From: Spirochaetaceae bacterium
GTDB taxonomy: Bacteria; Spirochaetota; Spirochaetia; Treponematales; Treponemataceae
Assembly: GCA_017614995.1 (NCBI GenBank)
Contig: JAGAAX010000052.1
Location: forward strand, 1 to 64,000
Direction of reading: 5' to 3'
DNA length: 64,000 nt
A program made the translations under genes and the position numbers. Below, in pieces: positions 1 through 8,780 of this stretch. The notes under the pieces are model-generated. The model was not told the DNA's origin, did no database searches, and was given only the letters and a program-made list of their open reading frames with translations. Numbering within the stretch: the first letter of the stretch is position 1; each line of letters opens with the position of its first letter.

Positions 1-22
1 AAGCTCTTGAAAAATAAAGTTA

Positions 23-808
23 CTAAAGATAAAATTTGTTCATACATAAGCGTATCCCTTTGATTTTTTTGTTGGGCAAAACAAATTTTAAAGGTTTACG
101 CTTTTTTTGTAAATTTTTACTGAAACTCGAAATTCGGGCTAGATAAGTAGTTTCAAAAAGCGATTTTAGATAGTTTTCTTTTTCATCTTCAGGCTTTAAA
201 ATTGCAAGTGGCATACCTCCGTGCCGCATGTATTCATAAAAGATTTCCTGCTTTCCAAGCTTGTTATCTGGTTTTGAATTTTCATGTTCATAATATTCCC
301 TGAAAGAAAGGGGAGCCATGTGAATTTCTGTTGCCTTGTCACGGAATTCTGTCACTATGTCGCTTGAAAGCATTTTTGAATTTGAGCCTGTTACATACAA
401 GTCAATGTTTTTTTCATGAGAAAGGCCAAGCACAACATCAACAAAAGAAATAACTTCTTTGTCGTCATCTTTTGCAAGAACGATTTTTCCGTCTGTCAAA
501 TCAGGATTTATAATTGTGTAAACCCTTTGTATTTCATCAAGAAAAACATAGAACTTTTTATTTTTCTTCTTTGCCAGTTCAAGTATGTGGCGGTTCAGTT
601 CAAGAGGGTTTCTGTATTGCGAATTTTTCGCGTCGTCAAGTTCAAGGATAATGATTTCTTCAGCTTTTACGCCGCAAGAAAGTAAATGGTCATAAAACAA
701 TTCTTTAAGGAGAAAAGATTTTCCGCAGCGACGGATGCCCGTAATAATCTTAGGAAATCCGTTCCACTTTGCGCTTACAAGCTGGTTAAGGTATTTTTGA
801 CGATTCAT
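23..808 (-). CDS. AAA-family ATPase (DUF4143-linked type), C-terminally truncated
   Basis: 261-residue protein with the N-terminal ATPase domain of the AAA_14/DUF4143 family. Walker A is at residues 24-31 (G-I-R-R-C-G-K-S), Walker B around 87-94 (YVFLDEIQ) and a sensor-like VTGSNSKML near 139-147. Family members are usually about 400 residues with a DUF4143 domain after the ATPase. Here the family-like sequence stops near FETTYL (about residue 224) and is followed by a short Lys-rich, AT-rich tail and a stop, so the C-terminal domain is missing. The family's cellular role is poorly defined. A 24-bp near-palindrome lies just upstream of the start and no good Shine-Dalgarno is visible. Probably a decaying accessory gene. 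Confidence 0.7.
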   Translation of the reverse strand: MNRQKYLNQLVSAKWNGFPKIITGIRRCGKSFLLKELFYDHLLSCGVKAEEIIILELDDAKNSQYRNPLELNRHILELAKKKNKKFYVFLDEIQRVYTIINPDLTDGKIVLAKDDDKEVISFVDVVLGLSHEKNIDLYVTGSNSKMLSSDIVTEFRDKATEIHMAPLSFREYYEHENSKPDNKLGKQEIFYEYMRHGGMPLAILKPEDEKENYLKSLFETTYLARISSFSKNLQKKRKPLKFVLPNKKIKGIRLCMNKFYL

Positions 809-820
809 GTTCTAATCTAT

Positions 821-844
821 AAATTTGTAGAATTCTACATATTT
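821..844. promoter_or_regulatory. 24-bp near-palindrome, candidate operator
   Basis: A perfect 14-bp palindrome TGTAGAATTCTACA (826-839) extends to about 24 bp with AAAT/ATTT flanks. It sits 13 bp upstream of the minus-strand ATPase start, the position expected for an operator over the promoter. The binding protein is unknown. Confidence 0.4.
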
Positions 845-1052
845 TTCGAATAGAATGCTAACACATTAAAGCATTTGAAGCAAGTTATTTGCAATAATTA
901 TGTCGTTAAAAATTGTGAGTTCAACTCTGTATTTCTTTTTCATAAAAAACGGCGTTTCAATCCGCAACATTGTGATAAAGTAACGCCTCTTGTTATTGCG
1001 AGGCTTGAATAACAGGCTTTATTCATGCAAAATAACCAAAGAAAGGTTTAAA

Positions 1053-2522
1053 ATGGTTTTTTCGTCTTTATTTTTTCTTTTTGGTTTTTTGCCGGCTGTT
1101 CTTGTTTTTTATTATCTTCCGTTTTTTAAGTCGCGTTCTTATAAAAATGCGGTGCTGCTTGCTGCAAGCCTTGCGTTTTACGCATGGGGCGAACCGTTTT
1201 TTGTGTTTGTCATGCTGTTTTCAATTTTGGTAAACTTTGCGGCAGGGCTGCTCATTGACAGCGCAAACCAAAAAAGCGGTGCAAAGTCTAAAAAGGCAAA
1301 AGCCTGGCTTATTGCAGCAGTAGTCTGGAATATCGGGCTGCTTTTTGTTTTCAAGTACCTTTCGTTTTTAACTGAAACAGTCCGCAAAGCTGCCGACATT
1401 CAGAGCCTTCCTGTTTTTAAAATAGCTTTGCCGATAGGCATTTCGTTTTTCACTTTTCAGATTCTTTCTTATATAATCGATGTTTACCGCGGACGCGTGC
1501 CTGTGCAAAAAAACATAGCGCGCCTTGCGCTGTACATTTCGCTTTTTCCGCAGCTTATTGCCGGCCCTATTGTCCGCTACGAGACCGTTCAAGACCAGAT
1601 TTTGAACAGAAAAGAGACGCTTGGCGGTTTTGTAAAAGGCTTTGAGCGCTTCATCATCGGACTTGGCAAAAAATGCCTGCTTGCAAATTATATGGCTATA
1701 ATTGCCGACACAATGTTCGGTATGCAGACGGCAGATTTGACTTTGTGGGGCGCATGGCTCGGCGCAATCGGCTATACTTTGCAGATTTATTTTGATTTTT
1801 CAGGTTATTCTGGTATGGCGATTGGGCTTGGGCTTATGTTCGGCTTTAAATTTGAAGAGAACTTCAATTATCCGTATTCGGCAAAATCAATTACCGACTT
1901 CTGGCGGCGCTGGCACATTTCGCTTTCAAGCTGGTTCCGCGATTACGTCTATATTCCGCTTGGCGGCAACCGCGTAAGTAAGCCGCGCGGCGTGTTTAAC
2001 CTTTTTGTGGTCTGGTGTCTTACAGGCATCTGGCATGGTGCAAATTTTACGTTCTGGGTTTGGGGCTTGTATTATTTTGTTCTGCTTCAAATTGAGCGCA
2101 GCACCGGTCTTGCCAAAAAAGCCGCAGAAGCAAAAGGCGCGGCTTCTGTCATGTTCCGGCTTGCAACGCTTGTGCTTGTTTTGTTCGGCTGGGTGCCTTT
2201 CAGGGCAGAGAACATTTCAAAAGCTTTTGAGTATTTTGCCTGTATGTTCGGAAGCACCTGTTTGAACGGGCAGGGCGGTGCGTCTTTTGACCAGGCTTTG
2301 TTTCTGCTTTTTAACAGCGCGTTTGTGCTTGCCGCCGCGATTTTTGCGTGTGTTCCGTATAAAGAAATTGCAGTGCGCAAGTTTCCGTCTCTTTTTGAAT
2401 CTGAAAAAGCGCGCAGCATGTTTTATTCCGCAAGGTCGGTTGCGCTTGTTGCTGTGCTTGCCGTTTCAATTTTGACTTGCGTTCAGTCAACTTACAATCC
2501 GTTTATCTACTTTAATTTTTAG
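1053..2522 (+). CDS. MBOAT-family membrane O-acyltransferase (AlgI/DltB-like)
   Basis: 489-residue polytopic membrane protein of the MBOAT family, which moves acyl groups (acetyl in AlgI) across the membrane onto extracytoplasmic glycans or teichoic-like polymers. It shows the signature FWRRWHISLSSWFRDYVYIPLGG-type segment (about residues 285-307) and the GIWHGANFTFWVWG segment carrying the conserved catalytic histidine (about 325-340). The ATG at 1053 is chosen over one 63 nt upstream because AAGAAAGG precedes it at normal spacing and the hydrophobic N-terminus then begins at once. The next gene, 9 bp downstream, encodes an AlgX/AlgJ-like partner, so the pair probably forms an O-acetylation module. 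The acceptor polymer cannot be told, as no polysaccharide synthesis genes are adjacent. Confidence 0.9.
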   Translation: MVFSSLFFLFGFLPAVLVFYYLPFFKSRSYKNAVLLAASLAFYAWGEPFFVFVMLFSILVNFAAGLLIDSANQKSGAKSKKAKAWLIAAVVWNIGLLFVFKYLSFLTETVRKAADIQSLPVFKIALPIGISFFTFQILSYIIDVYRGRVPVQKNIARLALYISLFPQLIAGPIVRYETVQDQILNRKETLGGFVKGFERFIIGLGKKCLLANYMAIIADTMFGMQTADLTLWGAWLGAIGYTLQIYFDFSGYSGMAIGLGLMFGFKFEENFNYPYSAKSITDFWRRWHISLSSWFRDYVYIPLGGNRVSKPRGVFNLFVVWCLTGIWHGANFTFWVWGLYYFVLLQIERSTGLAKKAAEAKGAASVMFRLATLVLVLFGWVPFRAENISKAFEYFACMFGSTCLNGQGGASFDQALFLLFNSAFVLAAAIFACVPYKEIAVRKFPSLFESEKARSMFYSARSVALVAVLAVSILTCVQSTYNPFIYFNF

Positions 2523-2531
2523 GGGCGCAGA

Positions 2532-3992
2532 ATGAAAAAACTGAATATACGCGTTTTTTGCACTTTTATCTGCCTTTTTATGCTGTTTTTGGGTGCGCTC
2601 TCTTATGTTGTGCGCATCGGTACGCGCACTTTTATTTCTTTAACTGGAAAAACCAACAGTTTTACGGCGTGGCTTTTTAAAGACCAGCCCACGCTCAATA
2701 ACGAACCGGAAAACAACCGCACTATAAAACCACCGGCATTTGTTGACTGGATATCGATGTATCCTTTCAGCGACGAAAGCCTTAATAAAGCCGGAGAAAT
2801 CAGTGTGGCGGTTAAAAATTCTGGCTCTGAATGTGCCGTAATACTTAACAAAAACCAAACTCAAATTCAAAATACTGAAACTACCGTTCCCAATTCCGGG
2901 AAGGTAATAACCATGCCGGATTTTAAGATTCCGGGCAAATTTGAGCTTGACCGCTGGTACAACAGATTTTTCAGAAAAGAATTGTTCTCACAGGCAATGC
3001 AGAAAATCGAGGACAAGTGCCGCTGGAATCTGATGCCGCCTTCGGGCAAAAGCAACATCGTTACAAGCGCAGTTAAGCTTAGCAATGACCATCTTTGCGT
3101 GCTTTCAAGCCGCCGCGACATGACCGCGCTTGCCGAATCAATCAAGAGCTTTGCCGCTTTTTTAAAGACAGAGAACATTCCGTTTGCCTATGTAATGGCG
3201 CCGTCTGTAATTGCGCCGGACGAAAAATTTGTAAGCGGCCGCTGGGATTTTTCTAACCAGAATGCGGATGAGCTTTTAGAGCGTCTTGAAAGCGCGGGCG
3301 TAAACACAATTGATTTGCGCAAATTTCTCGCCGAAGACGGCATTTCTTATGGAGATGCTTTTTTTATTACAGACCACCACTGGAAGCCCGACACCGGCGT
3401 ATGGGCAACCGGCAAAATTGCAGACTGGCTCAACAAGAATGCCGGTCTTAACTGCGACACAGAGCTTTACAAAAAAGAAAACTACGACAGAAAAGTTTAT
3501 CCCAAATGGTTCTTGGGTTCTTATGGAAGAAAAGCCACACTTGCGCGCACAAAACTTGACGATGTGGACATTCTGTTTCCTAAAAAGCCTGTGCAGTTTC
3601 ATTATGTGAACCCTTCTGTGCCATGTGAAAGAACCGGCGGCTTTGACGTGATTTATCACTATGAAAATATTGAGTCAAAAGAATTTTATGCGCAGAATTC
3701 GGTTGCTGCATATCTGAATAATAAATATGCCGCTTTTATCGACAATCTTGATGAAAGCACAAATGGCAAAGTGCTTGTAATAGGCGATTCATTTCTGATT
3801 CTTGTCGCGCCGTTTTTGGCACAGAGCGTAAAGCGCGTAGAATATCTGTCTTTGGATTATTTCGACGGCTCGCTTGAAGCCTACATAAAGCAGAACGGCC
3901 CTTATGACGCCTGCCTAGTCTTGTTCTACACCGGCGACTTAACCGACCGAATCGACTTTACCTCCCACCAAGATATGTTCGATTTCAGATGA
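2532..3992 (+). CDS. AlgJ/AlgX-like SGNH acetyltransferase (DHHW family)
   Basis: 486-residue exported protein with an N-terminal signal/anchor (residues about 7-27). It has the hallmarks of AlgX/AlgJ acetyltransferases: DHHW near residue 281 (catalytic Asp-His of the DHHW motif) and GDSF near residue 418, which carries the SGNH nucleophile serine. In the known systems this periplasmic protein takes acetyl groups delivered by the MBOAT partner and places them on the polymer. It lies directly downstream of the MBOAT gene and is almost certainly co-transcribed. The target is unknown; a surface glycan or glycosylated flagellar component are both only guesses. Confidence 0.82.
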   Translation: MKKLNIRVFCTFICLFMLFLGALSYVVRIGTRTFISLTGKTNSFTAWLFKDQPTLNNEPENNRTIKPPAFVDWISMYPFSDESLNKAGEISVAVKNSGSECAVILNKNQTQIQNTETTVPNSGKVITMPDFKIPGKFELDRWYNRFFRKELFSQAMQKIEDKCRWNLMPPSGKSNIVTSAVKLSNDHLCVLSSRRDMTALAESIKSFAAFLKTENIPFAYVMAPSVIAPDEKFVSGRWDFSNQNADELLERLESAGVNTIDLRKFLAEDGISYGDAFFITDHHWKPDTGVWATGKIADWLNKNAGLNCDTELYKKENYDRKVYPKWFLGSYGRKATLARTKLDDVDILFPKKPVQFHYVNPSVPCERTGGFDVIYHYENIESKEFYAQNSVAAYLNNKYAAFIDNLDESTNGKVLVIGDSFLILVAPFLAQSVKRVEYLSLDYFDGSLEAYIKQNGPYDACLVLFYTGDLTDRIDFTSHQDMFDFR

Positions 3993-4024
3993 TCTGACGG
4001 GTGCACAGTAGCGACAATTGCCGC

Positions 4025-5413
4025 TTATGCATTATACGGAATGGCGATTGTGAATGTGGTCAGTTGGTTTTGGGTATCAACTGAAATTGACCAGCCATGA
4101 GATTCGATAATGCTCTTTACGATTGAAAGCCCAAGCCCTGTGCCTTTTTCGCGGCGCGAGTTGCTTCCGCGGAAGAACGGGTCAAAGATGAACGGCAAAT
4201 CTTTTTCGGCAATCAGCGAACCTGTGTTGCTGATTTTCACCAAGATTTTGACGTCAGTAGCTTCAGCATTAAAAAAGATTTTGCCGCCTTTTTCAGAATA
4301 GCGGAGCGCGTTGCCCGCAAGATTTTCAAGCGCCCTTATAAGCAGTTTTTCGTCATAAGCGGCAAGCACAGAATCATCGATGTTGACTGCTGTGCGGACG
4401 TTTCTTTCAAGCAAATTGCCGTCTGATTCAAGCCGTCTTGCAAAGTCTTTTAAGAACGGCGAGAGTTTTTGCAGCTCAAGATTCTGCCGCCATTCGCCTG
4501 AATCAACCTTAACAAAATTGATAAGCTCGTCAATCATGTCCTCAAGTTGTTCAATCTTGTTGCCTACGATTTCAATTGACCGCTGTTTTTCTTCAGGGGC
4601 TGTAACAACACCGTCTGACAATGCTTCGGTATAGCCTTTAATAAGCGCAATCGGTGTGCGCAGGTCGTGGCTTATGCCCATAATAAGCCTTGTGCGCCGC
4701 AGATTGTCCTCTTTGAGCGCAAGCCGCATTTTGTTCAGGCTTTCTGTCAGTGAAGTAATTTCGTTGCTGCCTTTTATGCGCTCAACCGGCTCATCGAGGT
4801 TGCCGAGCGTTATCTGCTTTGTGGCTTTTTCAAGCATTGTAATTGAGCGCGTAATCGAGCGGCTTATAAGCGAGAGCATTACCGAGCAGAAAATAATCAA
4901 TATGCCGAAAACTTCTATGACAATCCAGTAAAACGAAATAAACGAATTTGGCTTTCTTATTGCCCTGCGCGGCAGCCGTGTTATTACAAAAAGTTCTGAA
5001 TGTTGTTCTGCCTCTTTTTCTATATTTCCGTTTTTAGGAACTTTAAACAGTGTCGGCGTGTCCATCTGATAATAGAACTGCCTGCTTGTAGAGTGAATGA
5101 GCTGCATGATTTCTTCGTCTGAATAATGCCTGTTCTGCTCAAGAACATTAATCGTAGAATATACAATTACATTGTCTGCTGTCAGCACCGAGACTTCTAC
5201 ATCTGCCGGCATGTGGTTGAGGGCGCGCTCTATTAGATGCCAGTCTTTCGGTGTTATTGAAACTTCAGCAATTTCTGAAATTTCGTTGTAGCCCGGAATA
5301 AGAACACGCTCAGGGCGGTTGTAATATCTTATAAGAAAAAGCGTCATAAACACGCAGAACGGAATTCCGATTATTCCAATGACAAAGATTGTAAATTGTG
5401 TGCGGATTTTCAT
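4025..5413 (-). CDS. two-component sensor histidine kinase
   Basis: 462 residues. TM1 lies at about 7-29, followed by a periplasmic sensor region of roughly 130 residues, TM2 at about 165-187 and HAMP. HisKA contains ISHDLRTP with the phospho-accepting His near residue 249, and the HATPase_c domain has an ENLAGNALRYS N-box and a KGTGLGLSIVKSI G-box. The start is preceded by GGAAGAAAC. It lies 22 bp downstream of the response-regulator gene on the same strand, and the pair diverges from a TolC/adaptor/RND operon, so it may control efflux. The signal is unknown. The gene is convergent with the AlgX-like gene. Confidence 0.92.
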   Translation of the reverse strand: MKIRTQFTIFVIGIIGIPFCVFMTLFLIRYYNRPERVLIPGYNEISEIAEVSITPKDWHLIERALNHMPADVEVSVLTADNVIVYSTINVLEQNRHYSDEEIMQLIHSTSRQFYYQMDTPTLFKVPKNGNIEKEAEQHSELFVITRLPRRAIRKPNSFISFYWIVIEVFGILIIFCSVMLSLISRSITRSITMLEKATKQITLGNLDEPVERIKGSNEITSLTESLNKMRLALKEDNLRRTRLIMGISHDLRTPIALIKGYTEALSDGVVTAPEEKQRSIEIVGNKIEQLEDMIDELINFVKVDSGEWRQNLELQKLSPFLKDFARRLESDGNLLERNVRTAVNIDDSVLAAYDEKLLIRALENLAGNALRYSEKGGKIFFNAEATDVKILVKISNTGSLIAEKDLPFIFDPFFRGSNSRREKGTGLGLSIVKSIIESHGWSISVDTQNQLTTFTIAIPYNA

Positions 5414-5435
5414 GTTTCTTCCATATTATTTATAT

Positions 5436-6140
5436 TCAAGATTTAAGTGAAAAGCAGTAGCCCATGCCGAAGACTGTTTTTAGGTATTGCGGCTTTGAAG
5501 GGTCTTTTTCTATTTTTTTGCGCAGACGCTGAACGTACACAGCCACAGCGGATAAATCGCCGAATTCTGTTTTCCAGACTTCAGCATAAATCTGTTCAGG
5601 CGACATCGGCGTTTCAATGTGCTCTATAAGACAGACTAAAACTTCATATTCTTTTGTAGAGAGCGGAACACGCTCAGGGCGTGGTGCACCGGGCACAATG
5701 CGCTTTAACGTAAAGCTGTTGTAGTCAAGCAGATACTCGCCGAAAGAGAAGGTTGAGCCGGCTGGGACGGCGGCTTCCTGGCTCCGGCGCATTATTGCCT
5801 TTATGCGTGCTACAAGCACTTTGGGCGAAAACGGCTTGGTGATAAACTCGTCTGCACCGCCGCCTAAGCCGCTTATTATGTCTTCGTCTGCATCGCGCGC
5901 AGAAACTATAATTACAGGCACTGAAAAATGGCTTCTGAACTGCTTTAAGAATTCAAAGCCGTCTATGCCGGGAAGGTTTAAGTCTAAAACGACAAGGTCT
6001 GGACTGTAAGATTCAAGCAGAGCAAGTGCGTCTTCTGCTGACTCGCACTGCATGGTGTCCATTCCTTCTTTTTTGAGATAAAGCGAAATTAAGTCAGACA
6101 TTTCTTTAACGTCTTCTATAATCAGTATCTTTGAGTTCAT
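5436..6140 (-). CDS. OmpR/PhoB-family response regulator
   Basis: 234-residue response regulator. The receiver domain has an acidic pair in ILIIEDV, the phospho-accepting Asp in DLVVLDLNLPG (about residue 51) and the conserved Lys in ITKPFSP. It is followed by a winged-helix Trans_reg_C domain ending in YLKTVFGMGYCF. The ATG at 6140 is chosen because GGAAGGAAG precedes it; an upstream in-frame start would add 27 residues of unrelated sequence. It is the first gene of a two-gene operon with its kinase. The divergent efflux operon starts about 230 bp away and is the likely target. Confidence 0.92.
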   Translation of the reverse strand: MNSKILIIEDVKEMSDLISLYLKKEGMDTMQCESAEDALALLESYSPDLVVLDLNLPGIDGFEFLKQFRSHFSVPVIIVSARDADEDIISGLGGGADEFITKPFSPKVLVARIKAIMRRSQEAAVPAGSTFSFGEYLLDYNSFTLKRIVPGAPRPERVPLSTKEYEVLVCLIEHIETPMSPEQIYAEVWKTEFGDLSAVAVYVQRLRKKIEKDPSKPQYLKTVFGMGYCFSLKS

Positions 6141-6156
6141 AGACTTCCTTCCTGTT

Positions 6157-6319
6157 AATGTACAGTTTTTATAGTGCCACACATGAAAGAATTTTGAAAC
6201 GTTTTTCCGGACAAATAACAAAAAATTAAAGCAGAATAACAGAGAATTCTAGTCTTAATTATTGCTTTAAACAGTGTTACAGCCTAAAATGGTAATATCG
6301 GAAGTTTAAAAATGTACAG
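6157..6319. promoter_or_regulatory. divergent regulatory region with repeated AATGTACAG
   Basis: This region separates the response-regulator gene from the efflux operon. AATGTACAG occurs as a direct repeat at 6157-6165 and 6311-6319, each containing the palindromic core TGTACA. The two copies lie near the two divergent start sites. OmpR-family regulators often bind direct repeats, but the spacing is wide, so the operator role is only a suggestion. Confidence 0.3.
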
Positions 6320-6368
6320 GCCGCATTTTTCTTCAAAGCTTTCTTTACTGACAGTCCGGAGGTTCCGC

Positions 6369-7703
6369 ATGAAGCATGCCCGTCAATTGCTGATTATAAT
6401 ATTGCTCTTACTGTCTGCTTTTATTTTTGCAGAGGACAGGCTTGTACTTACATTGAATGATGCATTTGAAACGGCCATAGCAAATAATGCAGATATTCAA
6501 AAACAGCTTATTACTCTTGAAGGCGCGCGCCGCGTAAAAAATGCGTCATGGAACATGTTCCTGCCGAATATTTCTGCGGTTACTGGCGGCGTCAGCAATT
6601 CTCATACACTCTATGACGGCACAGAAAAAATGTCTAAAGACGAAAAAAGTGCATGGTCATGGAGCGCTTCAACAGGCGTGTCTATAGGTTTTTCAACTTC
6701 AATTCCGTATAAGATTAAGCAGAATATTCTTAATTATCAGATAGCACAGACAAATTATGACAAGCTTGTTTCCAACTTAAAAATGAATATAACTTCGCAG
6801 TTCTATAATCTCACCGCGGAACTAAAGAATATTTCTATATTAAAGGACGCGCAGAAGCTTGCAAAAGACCAGCTTGCCGTTGTTCAGGCAAATTATAACA
6901 ACGGTCTTGCCTCAGAGCTTGAGCTTTTAAAGGCAAAATACGCCTATCAGTCTACAAGACCAAAAATCACACAGGCGCAGACCACATATAATGCAGACGC
7001 CGCAAACTTTCTGCTTCTTTTGGGCTTAGACCCTGCTATGAGTTTTTCGCTTAAAGGTTCGACTTCAACACAGAAGCTTAATCTTCCGTCTATAGGTGAA
7101 CTTTCGAGCAGATATCTTGAGTCGCGCTTTGACGTACAGCAGGCTGTTCAGAATCTGACAAGCGCAGAGCTTGGGCTTAGGACTACACAGCACAGCACGC
7201 TTGCTCCGTCTCTTAATTTGGGAGAAAACTTTCAGAGCGGCGGACAGATTAAAGACGGCGCGCCTAAGCCTTCTGTAAAGGGCTCTTTTTCAGCTTCTAT
7301 AAGCATTCCGCTTTCGGGTTGGATTCCGAATTCAAGCCAGAATCTTCCGATTAAGAGCGCGAAAGACGCCATAAAGCAGGCGCAGATTTCGCTTGAAGCC
7401 ACAAGAAAAAGCGCGCGCCTTGACATAAGCAAAAAAGTTGCGGAAGTAAACCGGCTTTACGAGTCTTTGGATATATTGAATTTAAACTGCCAGATTGCAA
7501 ACAGGGCTTATGAACTTGCAAAAGTAGGGTACAGTTCTGGTCTTGTTTCGCAGACAGAACTTGAAGGACAGCAGCAGGACAGGCTTTCTGCGCAGCAGTC
7601 GCTTATGCAGGGAGAGATAAGCTACATTACAAGTCTGCATACTTTGGCAAATGCCTTGAATATTTCTTATGAAGAGCTTATTGCATCTTACGGAGTTAAA
7701 TAA
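6369..7703 (+). CDS. TolC-family outer membrane efflux protein
   Basis: 444-residue protein with a signal peptide (residues 1-20, ending FIFAED) and two OEP repeats typical of TolC channels: alternating coiled-coil helices with QNLTSAELGLRTTQ and YEL..VGYSSGLVSQTELEGQQQD-type segments. The ATG at 6369 has GGAGG seven bases upstream and gives a clean signal peptide; an ATG 57 nt earlier does not. It forms the outer-membrane duct of a tripartite pump with the next two genes. Its stop overlaps the start of the adaptor by one base (TAATG), so translation is likely coupled. Confidence 0.92.
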   Translation: MKHARQLLIIILLLLSAFIFAEDRLVLTLNDAFETAIANNADIQKQLITLEGARRVKNASWNMFLPNISAVTGGVSNSHTLYDGTEKMSKDEKSAWSWSASTGVSIGFSTSIPYKIKQNILNYQIAQTNYDKLVSNLKMNITSQFYNLTAELKNISILKDAQKLAKDQLAVVQANYNNGLASELELLKAKYAYQSTRPKITQAQTTYNADAANFLLLLGLDPAMSFSLKGSTSTQKLNLPSIGELSSRYLESRFDVQQAVQNLTSAELGLRTTQHSTLAPSLNLGENFQSGGQIKDGAPKPSVKGSFSASISIPLSGWIPNSSQNLPIKSAKDAIKQAQISLEATRKSARLDISKKVAEVNRLYESLDILNLNCQIANRAYELAKVGYSSGLVSQTELEGQQQDRLSAQQSLMQGEISYITSLHTLANALNISYEELIASYGVK

Positions 7704-8770
7704 TGAAGATTACTAAAGAGCATTGGGCACAGCTTGTTGTTGTGATTTTAATTGCGGTATTTTTATTTCTGATTTTGCAGCAATGCAAATCATCTGGTAA
7801 ATCTGGCGGAATGCCGGGCGGAGCTCCGGGAGGCATGGGTGGCGCTCCAAGCGGTGCACCTGCCGGCGGCGCAGCCCCGAACGCAAAAGCAGGCAAAGAC
7901 GCTAAAAAAGGCGGAGACAAGGCGGCTGGTTTTGGCGGTGCGCCCGGTGCAGCAGGCGGAGCACAGCAGGATGCCGCGGCAAATACTGTTACTGTTTCGG
8001 CTAAGACTGTAAAGCCTGAGACAATCATTGCTACGGTTCATGTAAACGGCGATGTTTCTTCTAAATCTGAAGTAAGCACTTTCCCGATAACTTCTGGCAA
8101 AATTACGCAGGTGCGCTATGACATCGGCGATAAAGTCAATAAGAACGACATAATAGCTTATGTAGACCCGTCTAAGCCGGGCGCAAACTATGTCGCAAGC
8201 CCAGTAAAAGCGCCGGTTTCGGGCACAATAATCGAGTGCAATGTGCACGCGGGCGATACAGTAAGCCCAAACACCGTAATTGCTACAATCGGGTCTGTAA
8301 CAGACATCGAGATTGTTGTGTACGTAAGCGAAAAATATTCAAAATATCTTAAGAACGGGCTTCCGGCTTATCTTCATCTTACGGCTTATCCAGATGAGAA
8401 GTTTATGACCAAAATTACGTCAGTCAGCCCGGTTGTAGCCAAATCAACAAGAACCATAAAAGTTTCGCTGGAGCTTGAAAAATATGACGCCCGCATTAAG
8501 CCGGGTATGTTTGCTTCAATTGATTTGGTTATTCAGCAGCGTGACAATACGATTGTTGTGCCAAAAAAAGCTTTGCGCACATATAATGACGAGCAGTGCG
8601 TCTTTGTTATAAATCCGGCGACAAACACTGCGGAGCGGGTTATAGTCACTGTCGGGCTTACAAACGACAATGAGGCACAGATTACTTCTGGCCTTACCGC
8701 AGGACAAAAAGTTATTACAGCCGGTTCTGTAACAGAAGGCTGTCCTGTCCGCATTGCAGATGAATCATAA
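7703..8770 (+). CDS. RND efflux periplasmic adaptor (HlyD/AcrA family)
   Basis: 355 residues. One N-terminal transmembrane helix (about 9-27) is followed by an unusual Gly/Ala/Pro/Lys-rich linker of about 65 residues. The membrane-fusion core follows: a barrel-sandwich hybrid with GKITQVRYDIGDKV and ASPVKAPVSGTIIECNVHAGDTV, then a beta-barrel ending in the VPKKAL and VTVGLTNDNEAQITSGLTAG repeats. It links the inner-membrane RND pump to the TolC-like channel. The residues around Cys28 (LQQC) do not fit a lipobox, so it is read as helix-anchored rather than a lipoprotein. The low-complexity linker is the odd feature. Confidence 0.9.
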   Translation: MKITKEHWAQLVVVILIAVFLFLILQQCKSSGKSGGMPGGAPGGMGGAPSGAPAGGAAPNAKAGKDAKKGGDKAAGFGGAPGAAGGAQQDAAANTVTVSAKTVKPETIIATVHVNGDVSSKSEVSTFPITSGKITQVRYDIGDKVNKNDIIAYVDPSKPGANYVASPVKAPVSGTIIECNVHAGDTVSPNTVIATIGSVTDIEIVVYVSEKYSKYLKNGLPAYLHLTAYPDEKFMTKITSVSPVVAKSTRTIKVSLELEKYDARIKPGMFASIDLVIQQRDNTIVVPKKALRTYNDEQCVFVINPATNTAERVIVTVGLTNDNEAQITSGLTAGQKVITAGSVTEGCPVRIADES

Positions 8771-8780
8771 GGAAGGCTAA

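Noticed and set aside
7703-7800. Adaptor as a lipoprotein
   Set aside because: The residues before Cys28 are LQQ, which do not fit a lipobox even by relaxed spirochaetal rules.
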